From: Gp6-AA40 sp035649635
GTDB lineage: Bacteria; Acidobacteriota; Vicinamibacteria; Vicinamibacterales; UBA2999
Direction: 5' to 3'
DNA: 64,000 bases
NCBI GenBank assembly: GCA_035649635.1
Contig: DASRJE010000198.1
Coordinates: 124,001-188,000, forward strand
Shown: positions 1 to 7,972 of the stretch, in pieces
Layout: the number at the start of each line of letters is the position of its first letter
Position numbering within the stretch: the first letter of the stretch is position 1
Notes under the pieces: model-generated
Seen by the model: only the letters and a program-made list of their open reading frames with translations
The model's database searches: none
What the model was told of the DNA's origin: nothing
Position numbers and translations under genes: made by a program

Positions 1-2
1 GG

Positions 3-632
3 ATGATCTGGACCCCGGACGACATCCGCGAGCTGACGCGCGTCCTCCAGAACACAGACGCCGTCGTCGTCGCCGATGAAGTTTACGAGCACATCCTGTT
101 CGATGGCGCGCGGCACGAGAGTCTCGCTCGCTATCCCGAGATCGCGGAACGCGCTGTCGTGATCAGTTCATTTGCGAAGACGTACACGACCACCGGATGG
201 AAGGTCGGCTACTGCGCTGCGCCGCCGGCGCTGACGTCAGCGATACAAGGCGTGCACCAGTGGATCACGTTTGCTGTGAACACACCCATCCAGATGGCCT
301 ATGCCGAGGCGGTGCGCCGCGATCCTTACTGCCGCGACATTACAGCCTTCTACCAGGGGCGACGGGACAAATTCCTGGCGTTGACGCAGGCGTCACGTTT
401 TCGTCCCTTGACCTGCGAGGGCACGTTCTTCCAGATGTTCGATTACTCCGAGATCACGGGCGAGCCGGACGCCGACTTCGCCATCCGGCTCACGCGCGAG
501 CACGGCGTCGCCGCGATTCCGATCTCACCGTTTCTCTACGAAGGCGAGAGGGCGGGACCGGTGCTGCGGTTCTGTTTCGCGAAGCGAGATGAGACGCTCG
601 AGCGCGCCTCGGAAAGACTAGTGCGGGTCTGA
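3..632 (+). CDS. PLP-dependent class I/II aminotransferase, C-terminal part (cut by window edge)
   Basis: This is the last ~209 residues of a fold-type I aminotransferase; the frame is open to the left edge, so the true start lies outside. VVADEVYEHI carries the Asp and Tyr that contact the PLP ring, and SSFAKTYTTTGWKVGY carries the Schiff-base lysine in the S-F-x-K-T-x(3)-T-G-W-K-x-G context of the YbdL/kynurenine-aminotransferase branch. RFCFAK near the C-terminus holds the substrate-carboxylate arginine. The branch acts on methionine, glutamine or aromatic amino acids, but the exact substrate cannot be read here. The 3' end overlaps the convergent next gene by 15 bp. Confidence 0.88.
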   Translation: MIWTPDDIRELTRVLQNTDAVVVADEVYEHILFDGARHESLARYPEIAERAVVISSFAKTYTTTGWKVGYCAAPPALTSAIQGVHQWITFAVNTPIQMAYAEAVRRDPYCRDITAFYQGRRDKFLALTQASRFRPLTCEGTFFQMFDYSEITGEPDADFAIRLTREHGVAAIPISPFLYEGERAGPVLRFCFAKRDETLERASERLVRV

Positions 633-1604
633 GGGTTTCTTCACGCGCGGATAGAGTGCGAGACCGACACCGGCCCAGAGCAAGGCACGAACGCGGCGCA
701 TCAACGCCAGCGCACCTCCACCACCAAGTCCCAGCATCGCCACTGGCGCCGCATTCGACGCCTCGAGGGCGCCGATACCCGCGGGAATCGCCGCCGAGGC
801 GACGCTCCCCAGGCGCGCGAACGTGTCGATGGCGAGGGCGGCAGTGATTCCGATCGGTTCACCGATCACCCAGAGAACCAACCAGACCTCGAATGCCGTC
901 AGTAGATAACAGATCACCGGAAGGACAGTAAGAACGATCAGCCTGCGACGATCGCCGCGCAGGAGATCCAGGAGCACATCCTCGACGTCGAGGACGAAAC
1001 GGACGACTCGAGAGGTCTCGAGTGGGCGGCCGACGAGCCGCCCGAGCCGTGTGACGAGCCGGCCAAGATAGTCGCCTTTGCGATGACGCGCGATCTCCGC
1101 GAGGATCCCCAGCGCGATGACGGTCACCATCGAGAGCAGTGTGAAGACGGCGTCCCACGTCCCCGGCATCGCCAGCAGCCTCACCGCAATCGTTGAAATG
1201 ACGCCCGCGATGACGAGCGACACGATTGCGAACGCGAGCCGCTCCAGTGTGATGGACGCAGTGGCGACCGGCGCCGCCACCTGATCGTAGAGCAACATGA
1301 TCTTCAGCGGTTCACCAGTGACACCGCGGATCGTGAAGAAACTGATGGCGTCGGCGGCAAGCCGTACGCGAAACAAGCGCGCGAAGCCTGGTCTGGCGTC
1401 GTCCGGAAAGGCGATGGACCAGCCCCACGTTCTGAGGAGGTGCCAGCACGCGCCTGGGAGGAGCAGGGCGGGAAACGCAAGCCCCAGCCGGCTGGCACTC
1501 GCTATCGTTTCGTCAAAGCCGGAGCGAATGATGGTGACCGCGAATAGCGAGACGCCGATGACGAGGGCGACCGCCGAGACGAGTTGAGGGACGGACCGAA
1601 ACAC
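618..1604 (-). CDS. Flippase-like integral membrane protein (UPF0104 / LPG-synthase TM-domain family)
   Basis: The 328-residue protein is very hydrophobic, with about seven or eight membrane segments. It resembles the lysylphosphatidylglycerol-synthase transmembrane (flippase-like) family. Supporting blocks are FFTIRGVTGEPLKI near residue 95 and ARLGSVASAAIPAGIGALEA near residue 265, the latter matching the usual P-x-G-[IL]-G-x-x-E motif. Family members are proposed lipid or polyprenyl-glycan flippases; no soluble synthase domain is attached. The start is GTG. It lies 10 bp downstream of the RRM gene, so the two are probably co-transcribed. The substrate is unknown. Confidence 0.75.
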   Translation of the reverse strand: MFRSVPQLVSAVALVIGVSLFAVTIIRSGFDETIASASRLGLAFPALLLPGACWHLLRTWGWSIAFPDDARPGFARLFRVRLAADAISFFTIRGVTGEPLKIMLLYDQVAAPVATASITLERLAFAIVSLVIAGVISTIAVRLLAMPGTWDAVFTLLSMVTVIALGILAEIARHRKGDYLGRLVTRLGRLVGRPLETSRVVRFVLDVEDVLLDLLRGDRRRLIVLTVLPVICYLLTAFEVWLVLWVIGEPIGITAALAIDTFARLGSVASAAIPAGIGALEASNAAPVAMLGLGGGGALALMRRVRALLWAGVGLALYPRVKKPSDPH

Positions 1605-1614
1605 CTACGTCCGA

Positions 1615-2310
1615 TTATTCCTCATCCTGATCGTCGGGGCCCTCATCCAGCTTCAAATCGTCGAGAGTCTCATCCGCCTTGGTAGCGACGTCATCGATCT
1701 CGACATTCGCATCGTCCTCGAGATCGTCGACAGCGTAGATGCGCCCTCCCGTTTTCTCCTTGATGGGTCCGCGAGGCTTGTGTTCCTGTTGCGAGGTCTT
1801 CTTTCCTCGCAGTCGCTTGGGAGGCGCAGGCGGACCGAAGTTCGCGCTTCGATCCCGTCCGCCGGGTCCAGTTGATGGGCCACCAAAGCCAGGCCGCGGA
1901 CCGCCGAAGCCACCGCCTCCACCCGGGCGCGGACCGCCAAAGCCACCGCCACCTGGGCGCGGACCGCCAAAGCCACCGCCTGGGCGCGGGCCGCCGAATC
2001 CACCGCCACCACCGCCCGGGCGGGGTGCGAAGCCACCACCCGGGCGCGGGGGTGGACGATCCTCGCGCGCACGTGCCTCGCTGACGGCGAGAGGACGCCC
2101 CTGGAAAGGTTGTGAGTCGAATTTACGAATCACTTCCTCGGCGACTGCGCGATCCGCAAACTCCACGAATGCGAATCCGCGCGGACGACCGGTCTCGCGA
2201 TCGACCGGCATGGCGACGTGGGAGGGCTCTGCGACGGCTGCGAAGTGAGCTCTGAGGTCCGCTTCGCTCGCACCGTACGGGAGGTTTCCGATGAACAGAC
2301 GGACTGCCAA
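1615..2310 (-). CDS. RNA-binding protein: one RRM plus Gly/Arg/Pro-rich tail
   Basis: The start is read as TTG at 2310, because a GAGGAG ribosome site precedes it by five bases and the RRM begins at once with AVRLFIGNLPYG (RNP2). RNP1 follows as GRPRGFAFVEF. This gives 231 residues: an RRM (about 1-80), then a low-complexity tail with five FGGPRPG units, then a basic patch (KRLRGKKTSQQ) and an acidic C-terminus. It resembles small bacterial glycine-rich RNA-binding proteins linked to cold or stress RNA chaperoning. An in-frame extension to 2451 has no RRM homology and is not used. It precedes the flippase-like gene by 10 bp. Confidence 0.85.
   Translation of the reverse strand: MAVRLFIGNLPYGASEADLRAHFAAVAEPSHVAMPVDRETGRPRGFAFVEFADRAVAEEVIRKFDSQPFQGRPLAVSEARAREDRPPPRPGGGFAPRPGGGGGGFGGPRPGGGFGGPRPGGGGFGGPRPGGGGGFGGPRPGFGGPSTGPGGRDRSANFGPPAPPKRLRGKKTSQQEHKPRGPIKEKTGGRIYAVDDLEDDANVEIDDVATKADETLDDLKLDEGPDDQDEE
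1890..2010 (-). repeat. In-gene tandem repeat encoding FGGPRPG units
   Basis: Degenerate GC-rich tandem units of about 24-27 bp (for example ggcgcggaccgccaaagcc, repeated) encode the Gly-Pro-Arg-rich tail of the RRM protein. Copy number in such tracts is prone to slippage, so strains may differ in length. Confidence 0.8.
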
Positions 2311-2447
2311 GTTCTCCTCGTGAAAAAACCCACTGATTGGGTTGGCGCTCGATTCTATCGCAAGTCGGGCCGCGGGCCGCGGACTTCGCGGCTGGGACCG
2401 CGGACTTTCGGACGTCAGGGAACGGTCAACGGCCCACCGTCCAGGGT

Positions 2448-3374
2448 TCATTGTTCAAAGAGTTGTGACACCTCCGATGCGGAGATCGACGTACCTGAAT
2501 CGACCAGACCGACTCGCGAGGCTGCGATGCCGATGACTTCCGGGGCGCTGAGGCCGATGCCCCTTAGCTCGCGCACTCCCGTGTCTCCCGCCGACTTACT
2601 GAGCTTTTCGCCGCGATCGTCATGGATGAGCGGATGATGCAGAAAAACCGGAGCTTTTTCCCGCCCCAGCATCCTTGCCAGCCGAATCTGCCGTCCCGTT
2701 GACGAGACCAGGTCCTCGCCACGTATCACCAATGTGACGTGCTGCCGCACGTCATCGACGGTCACGGCAAATTGGTAGGTCCAATGACCATCACGGTCTT
2801 TCACCAGCAGATCACCGCATTGCTCGGCTGGCACCTGCGATAGCGGACCGAGGACCACGTCTTCGAAGTTTTCCGGTCCATTGCCAAGTTGCACACGAAT
2901 TCCACGGCCGGGCGCCATTTCCAGTCCTCGACCGCGGCATCGGCCATCGTAGCGTTCACCACCGATGTCCTTACGCGAGCACTCACACGCGTAGACGTGA
3001 GTCGTCGCCCGCAGGGTTTCAAGAGCCTGGTCGTAGAGCGATGGCGTCTCGCTTTGCCGCAGCAGGGGCTCCAGTCCCGAGTCGGGCTCGAATCCGAGCC
3101 ATGCGAGGTCGTCCAGAAGAGCGGCCTCGTACTCGGGTCGACAGCGGACGCGATCGTGATCCTCGACGCGCAGCAGTACCCGGCCATCGAGCGCGCGGGC
3201 GATCCCCCAGACGTAGATCGCGTTGACGACGTGCCCGAGGTGGAGGTAGCCGGTGGGCGACGGCGCGAAGCGTGTAACCAATGGCGCGGTGAGCGCTGCC
3301 TCGAGTGTTGTGAGATTCGGGCGGAGCAGAGGATTGATAATCAAGCATACGTGATTCCGTTTCTCAGCCCTCAC
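2448..3374 (-). CDS. gluQ: Glutamyl-Q tRNA(Asp) synthetase
   Basis: This is a truncated class I glutamyl-tRNA synthetase paralogue that adds glutamate to the queuosine of tRNA(Asp). It has the HIGH-type motif FAPSPTGYLHLGH, the RVEDHD block, a zinc-binding region (CECSRKD then RYDGRC) and the KMSKS-type motif EKLSKSAGD. At roughly 300 residues it lacks the anticodon-binding domain, as expected for GluQ. The N-terminus is uncertain: the longest start is GTG 3374, but TTG 3344 or TTG 3281 would avoid overlapping the divergent aat start, and TTG 3281 sits four codons before the conserved RFAPSPTG. Confidence 0.93.
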   Translation of the reverse strand: MRAEKRNHVCLIINPLLRPNLTTLEAALTAPLVTRFAPSPTGYLHLGHVVNAIYVWGIARALDGRVLLRVEDHDRVRCRPEYEAALLDDLAWLGFEPDSGLEPLLRQSETPSLYDQALETLRATTHVYACECSRKDIGGERYDGRCRGRGLEMAPGRGIRVQLGNGPENFEDVVLGPLSQVPAEQCGDLLVKDRDGHWTYQFAVTVDDVRQHVTLVIRGEDLVSSTGRQIRLARMLGREKAPVFLHHPLIHDDRGEKLSKSAGDTGVRELRGIGLSAPEVIGIAASRVGLVDSGTSISASEVSQLFEQ

Positions 3375-4061
3375 GATCCGTTTCCGCCCGTCGCGTACGC
3401 GCTGAAGGACCCAAATGGCCTGCTCGCCGCAGGCGCCGATTTGTCACCGGAGCGGTTGCTGGATGCGTACGCCAACGGCATCTTCCCGTGGTTTGGCGAC
3501 GATGATCCTGTGTTGTGGTGGAGCCCCGACCCTCGCATGGTGCTGTTCACGACGGAAGTCCATGTCTCGCGCTCGCTGCGCAAGACGATTCGTTCAGGCG
3601 GGCTGCAGGTCACGTTGGACAGCTGCTTCGTGCAGGTCATGAAAGGGTGCGCCGAGCCTCGACGCGGCCAGGATGGAACGTGGATCACAGATGAGATGAC
3701 AGAGGCATACGAGCGCCTCTTCGACATGGGCTATGCCCATTCGGTCGAGGCCTGGTCCGACCGCCAGTTGGTCGGCGGGTTGTACGGCGTGAGCCTGGGC
3801 CGGATGTTCTTCGGGGAGTCGATGTTCAGTCGAGTGTCTGACGCATCGAAGGTTGCCCTCGTCGCGTTGGTCAAGCAGATCGAGCGCTGGGGCTTCACGT
3901 GCGTGGACTGCCAGATGTCCACCGGTCATCTTTCATCGCTCGGCGCTCGGGAAATCCCGCGCGCGACATTTCTGCGATACGTGCGCGCCCTCGTGCGGCA
4001 AGCCCCCGTGCCGTCTCCATGGCGGTTCGACGCGGATCTTCTAGGTACAATATGCAGGTAG
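3351..4061 (+). CDS. aat: Leucyl/phenylalanyl-tRNA-protein transferase
   Basis: Aat transfers Leu or Phe from tRNA to N-terminal Arg or Lys, creating primary N-degrons. Hallmarks are FPPVAYALKDPNGLLAAGADL, AYANGIFPWF, LWWSPDPRMVL, VEAWSDRQLVGGLYGVSLG and MFFGESMFSR. The length of 236 residues from GTG 3351 matches the family (about 234). The frame is open further upstream, but that DNA is the antisense of gluQ, so the short start is chosen. clpS and clpA follow directly, forming an N-degron cluster of transferase, adaptor and unfoldase. Confidence 0.93.
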   Translation: MIPFLSPHDPFPPVAYALKDPNGLLAAGADLSPERLLDAYANGIFPWFGDDDPVLWWSPDPRMVLFTTEVHVSRSLRKTIRSGGLQVTLDSCFVQVMKGCAEPRRGQDGTWITDEMTEAYERLFDMGYAHSVEAWSDRQLVGGLYGVSLGRMFFGESMFSRVSDASKVALVALVKQIERWGFTCVDCQMSTGHLSSLGAREIPRATFLRYVRALVRQAPVPSPWRFDADLLGTICR

Positions 4062-4087
4062 GCCGGATCCTGTACTGTGGATCCGGC
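4058..4087 (+). repeat. REP-like GTAG hairpin, copy 1
   Basis: GTAG is followed by GCCGGATCC, an 8-nt loop and GGATCCGGC, a perfect 9-bp stem. The element touches the aat stop codon and sits head-to-tail with copy 2. Confidence 0.8.
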
Positions 4088-4089
4088 CC

Positions 4090-4119
4090 GTAGGCCGGGT
4101 CCTGCACTGCGGACCCGCC
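4090..4119 (+). repeat. REP-like GTAG hairpin, copy 2
   Basis: GTAGGCCGGGTCC, loop TGCACTGC, then GGACCCGCC. It is a near-duplicate of copy 1, directly in tandem, in the aat-clpS gap. Confidence 0.8.
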
Positions 4120-4131
4120 GGACATGACCCT

Positions 4132-4461
4132 GTGAGCCACGAGACATCCTCATCGACGCTGACCGACCCGCGCAGCGACCAGAAGCTCGAGCGCCCGCGG
4201 ATGTGGCGCGTGCTGCTGCACAATGATGACTACACCACGCAGGAGTTCGTGGTGTGGGTGCTCGAATCGGTCTTCCGAAAGCCGCGCGCGGAAGCGGTCG
4301 AGGTCATGATGCACGTGCACCTGTCAGGCATCGGCATCGCCGGGATCTACACGCACGACGTCGCCGAGACCAAGCTGAGAAAGACGAGACAGATGGCGGA
4401 GGAACAGGAGTTTCCTCTGCTCGTGACCATGGAGCCCGACGCAGGTCCCGAACATGAGTAA
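4132..4461 (+). CDS. clpS: ATP-dependent Clp protease adaptor ClpS
   Basis: ClpS binds N-degron residues (Leu, Phe, Tyr, Trp) and delivers substrates to ClpA. The 109-residue protein starts at GTG. It has the conserved WRVLLHNDDYTTQEFVVWVL (hydrophobic pocket with the Asn-Asp gate residues), then MMHVHLSGIGIAGIYTHDVAETK. The N-terminal extension (about 20 residues, polar) is the part that enters ClpA. The stop overlaps the clpA start by 8 bp, indicating translational coupling. Confidence 0.96.
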   Translation: MSHETSSSTLTDPRSDQKLERPRMWRVLLHNDDYTTQEFVVWVLESVFRKPRAEAVEVMMHVHLSGIGIAGIYTHDVAETKLRKTRQMAEEQEFPLLVTMEPDAGPEHE

Positions 4462-6694
4462 AACGCCCGTACCGTTTGCGCCCGAAACACTCGAGACGAT
4501 TCAGCGCGCCTTTCGCATGGCCGCCGATCGTCGTCATGAAGAGGTCGGGCTCGAGCATCTTCTCCTGGCGATCACCGATGAGCCGCAGGGGCGGCGCGTG
4601 TTGACCGGATGCGGAGCCAACCTCGAGGTCCTGCGTCGCCAGTTGACCGACATTCTGAGCAAAGCGTTCACGCCGGTTCCGGCGCCGACCGCGGTGGATC
4701 CGGAGCCCACCCTCGGTTTCGACCGCGTGATTCAGCAGGCGATGATGCACGCGGTGTCGTCCAGCGCAAAGCACGTCGAGAGCGGAAGTCTGCTGGTGTT
4801 CCTCCTCCAGGAGGAGGACAGTCATGCTGCGTACTTCCTGCGCTCACAGGGGATCGAGCGGCTGCTCCTGCTTCGTGTGCTTTCTCATGGTTCGAAAACC
4901 GAGCCTTCCACCGCTCCAGCGACCGGGGAGCCGGGTCCGCCTTCCTCCGACCCACTCCAGGCGTACGCCTCGGACCTCGTCGCTCGAGCGGCCGCCGGCC
5001 AGATCGACCCGCTCATCGGCCGGTCGCTCGAGATCGAGCGAATGGTCCAGGTGTTGTGCCGCCGCCGCAAGAACAATCCACTCCTTGTCGGTGAACCCGG
5101 GGTCGGGAAGACGGCGCTGGCCGAAGGGCTGGCGCTTCGCATTCATCAGGGCAATGTGCCGGAGGTGCTGAAGGGAGCGCGGGTGTTCGCGCTGGATCTC
5201 GGCGCGCTGGTGGCTGGCACCCGGTATCGCGGCGACTTCGAAGAGCGCGTCAAACAAGTGCTCGATCGCCTCTCGAAGGAGGAGAACGCCATCCTCTTCA
5301 TCGATGAAATCCACACGCTTGTCGGCGCCGGCGCCGCCTCGGGTGGCGCCATGGATGCCGGGAATCTACTGAAGCCCGCGCTCGCGGGCGGTCAGTTGCG
5401 GTGCATCGGCTCCACGACCTTCAATGACGTGAAACAGTCATTCGACCGCGATCGCGCGCTGTCGCGCCGATTTCAGAAGATCGACGTGCTGGAGCCCTCC
5501 GAAGGGGAGACGCTCGAGATTCTCAAGGGACTCCGTCTGCATTACGAATCGCATCACGGCGTCCGGTACGACGATGAAGCTCTGGCGGCGGCGGTGTCGT
5601 TGTCCGCGCGTCACCTGCAGGACCTGCACCTGCCTGACAAGGCCATCGACGTGCTCGACGAAGCCGGGGCGGCGCACAAGCTGCTGCCCGCGTCGGCGGC
5701 TACCGGTCGCATCGGTGCGGCCCAGATTGAGCAGATCGTCGCGAAGATGGCACGTGTTCCGGTGCAGACCGTGTCGAGTGACGATAAACGAGCGCTCGAA
5801 CGCCTGGATGTCGAGTTGAAGCGCGTGATCTTTGGGCAGGATGGCCCGATCGACGAAGTGGCTTCAGCGATCAAGCTGTCGCGCTCCGGTTTGCGCGCGC
5901 CGGACAAACCGATCGGCAACTTTCTGTTCGCCGGGCCCACTGGCGTCGGCAAGACCGAGCTCGCCCGTCAGCTCGCGCGGATCATGGGCATCGAGTTCAT
6001 CCGCTTCGACATGTCGGAGTACATGGAGAAACACGCCGTGTCCCGTTTGATCGGCGCGCCTCCTGGTTACGTCGGCTACGAAGAGGGCGGGTTGCTCATC
6101 GACGCCATTCGCAAAGCGCCGCATGCGGTCTTGTTGCTGGACGAAATCGAGAAGGCGCATCCAGACATGTTCAGCATCCTGCTGCAGGTCATGGATCACG
6201 CGACGCTGACCGATTCCCATGGCCGGAAGGCGGACTTCCGTCACGTCGTCCTCATCATGACGACGAACGCAGGCGCACGTGACCTGTCCGATCGCCGTCT
6301 CGGATTTACCGAGCAGGGGAAGGGCGGCTCGTCGCGCGGCGCCCTCGAACGGACGTTTACGCCGGAGTTCCGCAATCGTCTCGATGCCACCGTCACCTTC
6401 GGCGCGCTCGGTACGAGCGAGATCGAGAAAGTGGTCGACAAGCAGATCGACGAGATGCGAGGCATGGTTGCGGCGAAGAAGGTCACGATCGTTCTCGACC
6501 CGGCGGCGCGCAGCTGGCTCGCTCAGAAGGGGTTCGACCGCGCCTTCGGCGCGCGCCCGATGGCGCGCCTGATCGAGCGCGTCATCAAGAAGCCGCTCTC
6601 GGAGATGCTGCTGTTTGGAACGCTCGCCGACAGTGGCGGTGAAGTCCGCATCGCGGTGGACAACGACGCCATCCGGCTGGTAAGCGCTGCATGA
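4454..6694 (+). CDS. clpA: ATP-dependent Clp protease ATP-binding subunit ClpA
   Basis: This is a class I Clp/Hsp100 unfoldase of 746 residues (E. coli ClpA is 758). It has an N-terminal Clp-N repeat domain (1-145), D1 with Walker A GEPGVGKT near 213-220 and Walker B LFIDEIHTL, and D2 with Walker A GPTGVGKT near 493-500 and Walker B LLLDEIEKAH, followed by the FTPEFRNRLD sensor region. The ClpP-docking loop reads RLGF rather than the E. coli IGL, which keeps the hydrophobic-Gly-hydrophobic pattern. There is no ClpB/ClpC-type coiled-coil middle domain. It follows clpS and overlaps pdxH (ATGA). Confidence 0.96.
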   Translation: MSKTPVPFAPETLETIQRAFRMAADRRHEEVGLEHLLLAITDEPQGRRVLTGCGANLEVLRRQLTDILSKAFTPVPAPTAVDPEPTLGFDRVIQQAMMHAVSSSAKHVESGSLLVFLLQEEDSHAAYFLRSQGIERLLLLRVLSHGSKTEPSTAPATGEPGPPSSDPLQAYASDLVARAAAGQIDPLIGRSLEIERMVQVLCRRRKNNPLLVGEPGVGKTALAEGLALRIHQGNVPEVLKGARVFALDLGALVAGTRYRGDFEERVKQVLDRLSKEENAILFIDEIHTLVGAGAASGGAMDAGNLLKPALAGGQLRCIGSTTFNDVKQSFDRDRALSRRFQKIDVLEPSEGETLEILKGLRLHYESHHGVRYDDEALAAAVSLSARHLQDLHLPDKAIDVLDEAGAAHKLLPASAATGRIGAAQIEQIVAKMARVPVQTVSSDDKRALERLDVELKRVIFGQDGPIDEVASAIKLSRSGLRAPDKPIGNFLFAGPTGVGKTELARQLARIMGIEFIRFDMSEYMEKHAVSRLIGAPPGYVGYEEGGLLIDAIRKAPHAVLLLDEIEKAHPDMFSILLQVMDHATLTDSHGRKADFRHVVLIMTTNAGARDLSDRRLGFTEQGKGGSSRGALERTFTPEFRNRLDATVTFGALGTSEIEKVVDKQIDEMRGMVAAKKVTIVLDPAARSWLAQKGFDRAFGARPMARLIERVIKKPLSEMLLFGTLADSGGEVRIAVDNDAIRLVSAA

Positions 6695-7323
6695 GCCTGG
6701 CCGACCTTCGGCGCGACTATATCGGTCAGCCCCTGAGCGAATCCGAGTCCGACGCCAACCCGTTCACGCAGTTCGCGCGCTGGTTCGAACAGGTTCGCGA
6801 GACGGAGATCGATCCAACCGCGATGGCGCTGGCGACGGCGACCCGCGACGGCCGTCCTTCAGTCCGTAACGTGCTGCTCAAGGGGGTCGACGATCGCGGC
6901 TTCGTCTTCTACACGAACTATCAGAGCCGCAAGGCTCGCGAGATCGAGGCCACTGGTCGTGCCAGCCTGTTGTTTACGTGGCGCAGTCTCGAACGGCAGG
7001 TCCGCATCGACGGCACGGTGGAGAAAGTTTCCGCCGCCGAGTCCGATGCATACTTCGCGACTCGGCCGATCGAGAGCCGCTGGAGTGTTTACGCGTCCAG
7101 GCAAAGCGAGGTCGTCGACAGTCGGGACACCCTGGAGTTGATGTTCAACGCGGCACGTGAGAAGTTCGACGATCACGTTCCACGACCAGAATGGTGGGGC
7201 GGGTACCGCGTTGTCCCCGACGAGTTCGAGTTCTGGCAGGGACGCCCGAGCCGCTTGCACGATCGGCTGCGCTATTTGCACCACCCTGGTGGCACGTGGC
7301 GCCGCGAACGCCTCGCGCCCTGA
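6691..7323 (+). CDS. pdxH: Pyridoxamine 5'-phosphate oxidase
   Basis: PdxH is an FMN enzyme that oxidises pyridoxine- or pyridoxamine-5'-phosphate to PLP. The 210-residue protein shows RNVLLKGVDDRGFVFYTNY (FMN binding), SRKAREIE, WWGGYRVVPDEFEFWQG and the C-terminal signature W-R-R-E-R-L-A-P. It is coupled to clpA by a 4-bp ATGA overlap. A functional link to the N-degron genes is not obvious; co-expression is inferred from the overlap. Confidence 0.95.
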   Translation: MSLADLRRDYIGQPLSESESDANPFTQFARWFEQVRETEIDPTAMALATATRDGRPSVRNVLLKGVDDRGFVFYTNYQSRKAREIEATGRASLLFTWRSLERQVRIDGTVEKVSAAESDAYFATRPIESRWSVYASRQSEVVDSRDTLELMFNAAREKFDDHVPRPEWWGGYRVVPDEFEFWQGRPSRLHDRLRYLHHPGGTWRRERLAP

Positions 7324-7327
7324 AGGG

Positions 7328-7837
7328 TTACCGTCCCTCGCTCAGCGCGCACTCGAAATAGATCAGCGGCACGCCTCGATAGACGGCCCGCCCGACCTCG
7401 GTGAATCCGCACTTCGCGTAGAAGGGGCCGGCGCCCGATCGGCCGTCGAACGCGTCCAGCCGAATCGCATCGACGGGCCAGTCGCGAGCGACAGTCTTGG
7501 CGCGCTCGATCAATTGGCGACCGATGCCCGTTCGCTGCAGCCGTGGGTCGACGTTGACATCGTGCAGGTAGACCGCTTTGCCGACCGGCGTAAAGTACTT
7601 CAGATCGATCGCCCACGGCTTCTTTGTTGCCATCCTCAACTCACCGACGATCCGTCCCTGTCGTTTCGCAATCAAGACCCGTGAGAACTTGAGGCCGCGG
7701 GCGATGCTCCTGTCGCTGATGGTCGTGGACCAGCGATCTGTACCGAAACGCTGTTCCTGATCGGCGTCAACTGCGAGCTGAAGGTCCAGGAGCGCCGGTA
7801 TATCCGCCTCGGTCGCGAATCGAAACGACAGCGCCAT
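7328..7837 (-). CDS. GNAT-family N-acetyltransferase
   Basis: This is a 169-residue single-domain acetyltransferase. Motif A reads VNVDPRLQRTGIGRQLIERA, with Q-R-x-G-I-G as the acetyl-CoA pyrophosphate loop, and motif B includes FYAKCGFTEVGR. The frame is open far upstream, but ATG 7837 (MALSFRFATEADIPAL) is where the fold begins. It is convergent with pdxH, 4 bp away. The substrate cannot be inferred. Confidence 0.88.
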   Translation of the reverse strand: MALSFRFATEADIPALLDLQLAVDADQEQRFGTDRWSTTISDRSIARGLKFSRVLIAKRQGRIVGELRMATKKPWAIDLKYFTPVGKAVYLHDVNVDPRLQRTGIGRQLIERAKTVARDWPVDAIRLDAFDGRSGAGPFYAKCGFTEVGRAVYRGVPLIYFECALSEGR

Positions 7838-7847
7838 AAACACGATT

Positions 7848-7872
7848 GTAGAGGCGGGGCTTTCGACCGCCC
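7848..7872 (+). repeat. REP-like GTAG hairpin, copy 3, followed by a CCCGAGTCC tract
   Basis: GTAGAGGCGGGGC with imperfect partner CCGCCC. Directly downstream (7870-7900) is a degenerate cccgaatcccgagccccgag tract of the type that also occurs inside addB. No promoter was recognised in this 135-bp gap. Confidence 0.65.
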
Positions 7873-7972
7873 GAATCCCGAGCCCCGAGTCCACGACTCT
7901 CGTGCTAGAGTGTCGACGTACAACAGCGTGACGCTGCTGTTCCGGATGCCCGGCACAGGCCGGGGAAGGCAC

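Noticed and set aside
1739..2248. Pro-rich plus-strand frame opposite the RRM gene
   Set aside because: The proline repeats are the complement of the glycine-rich tail of the RRM protein.
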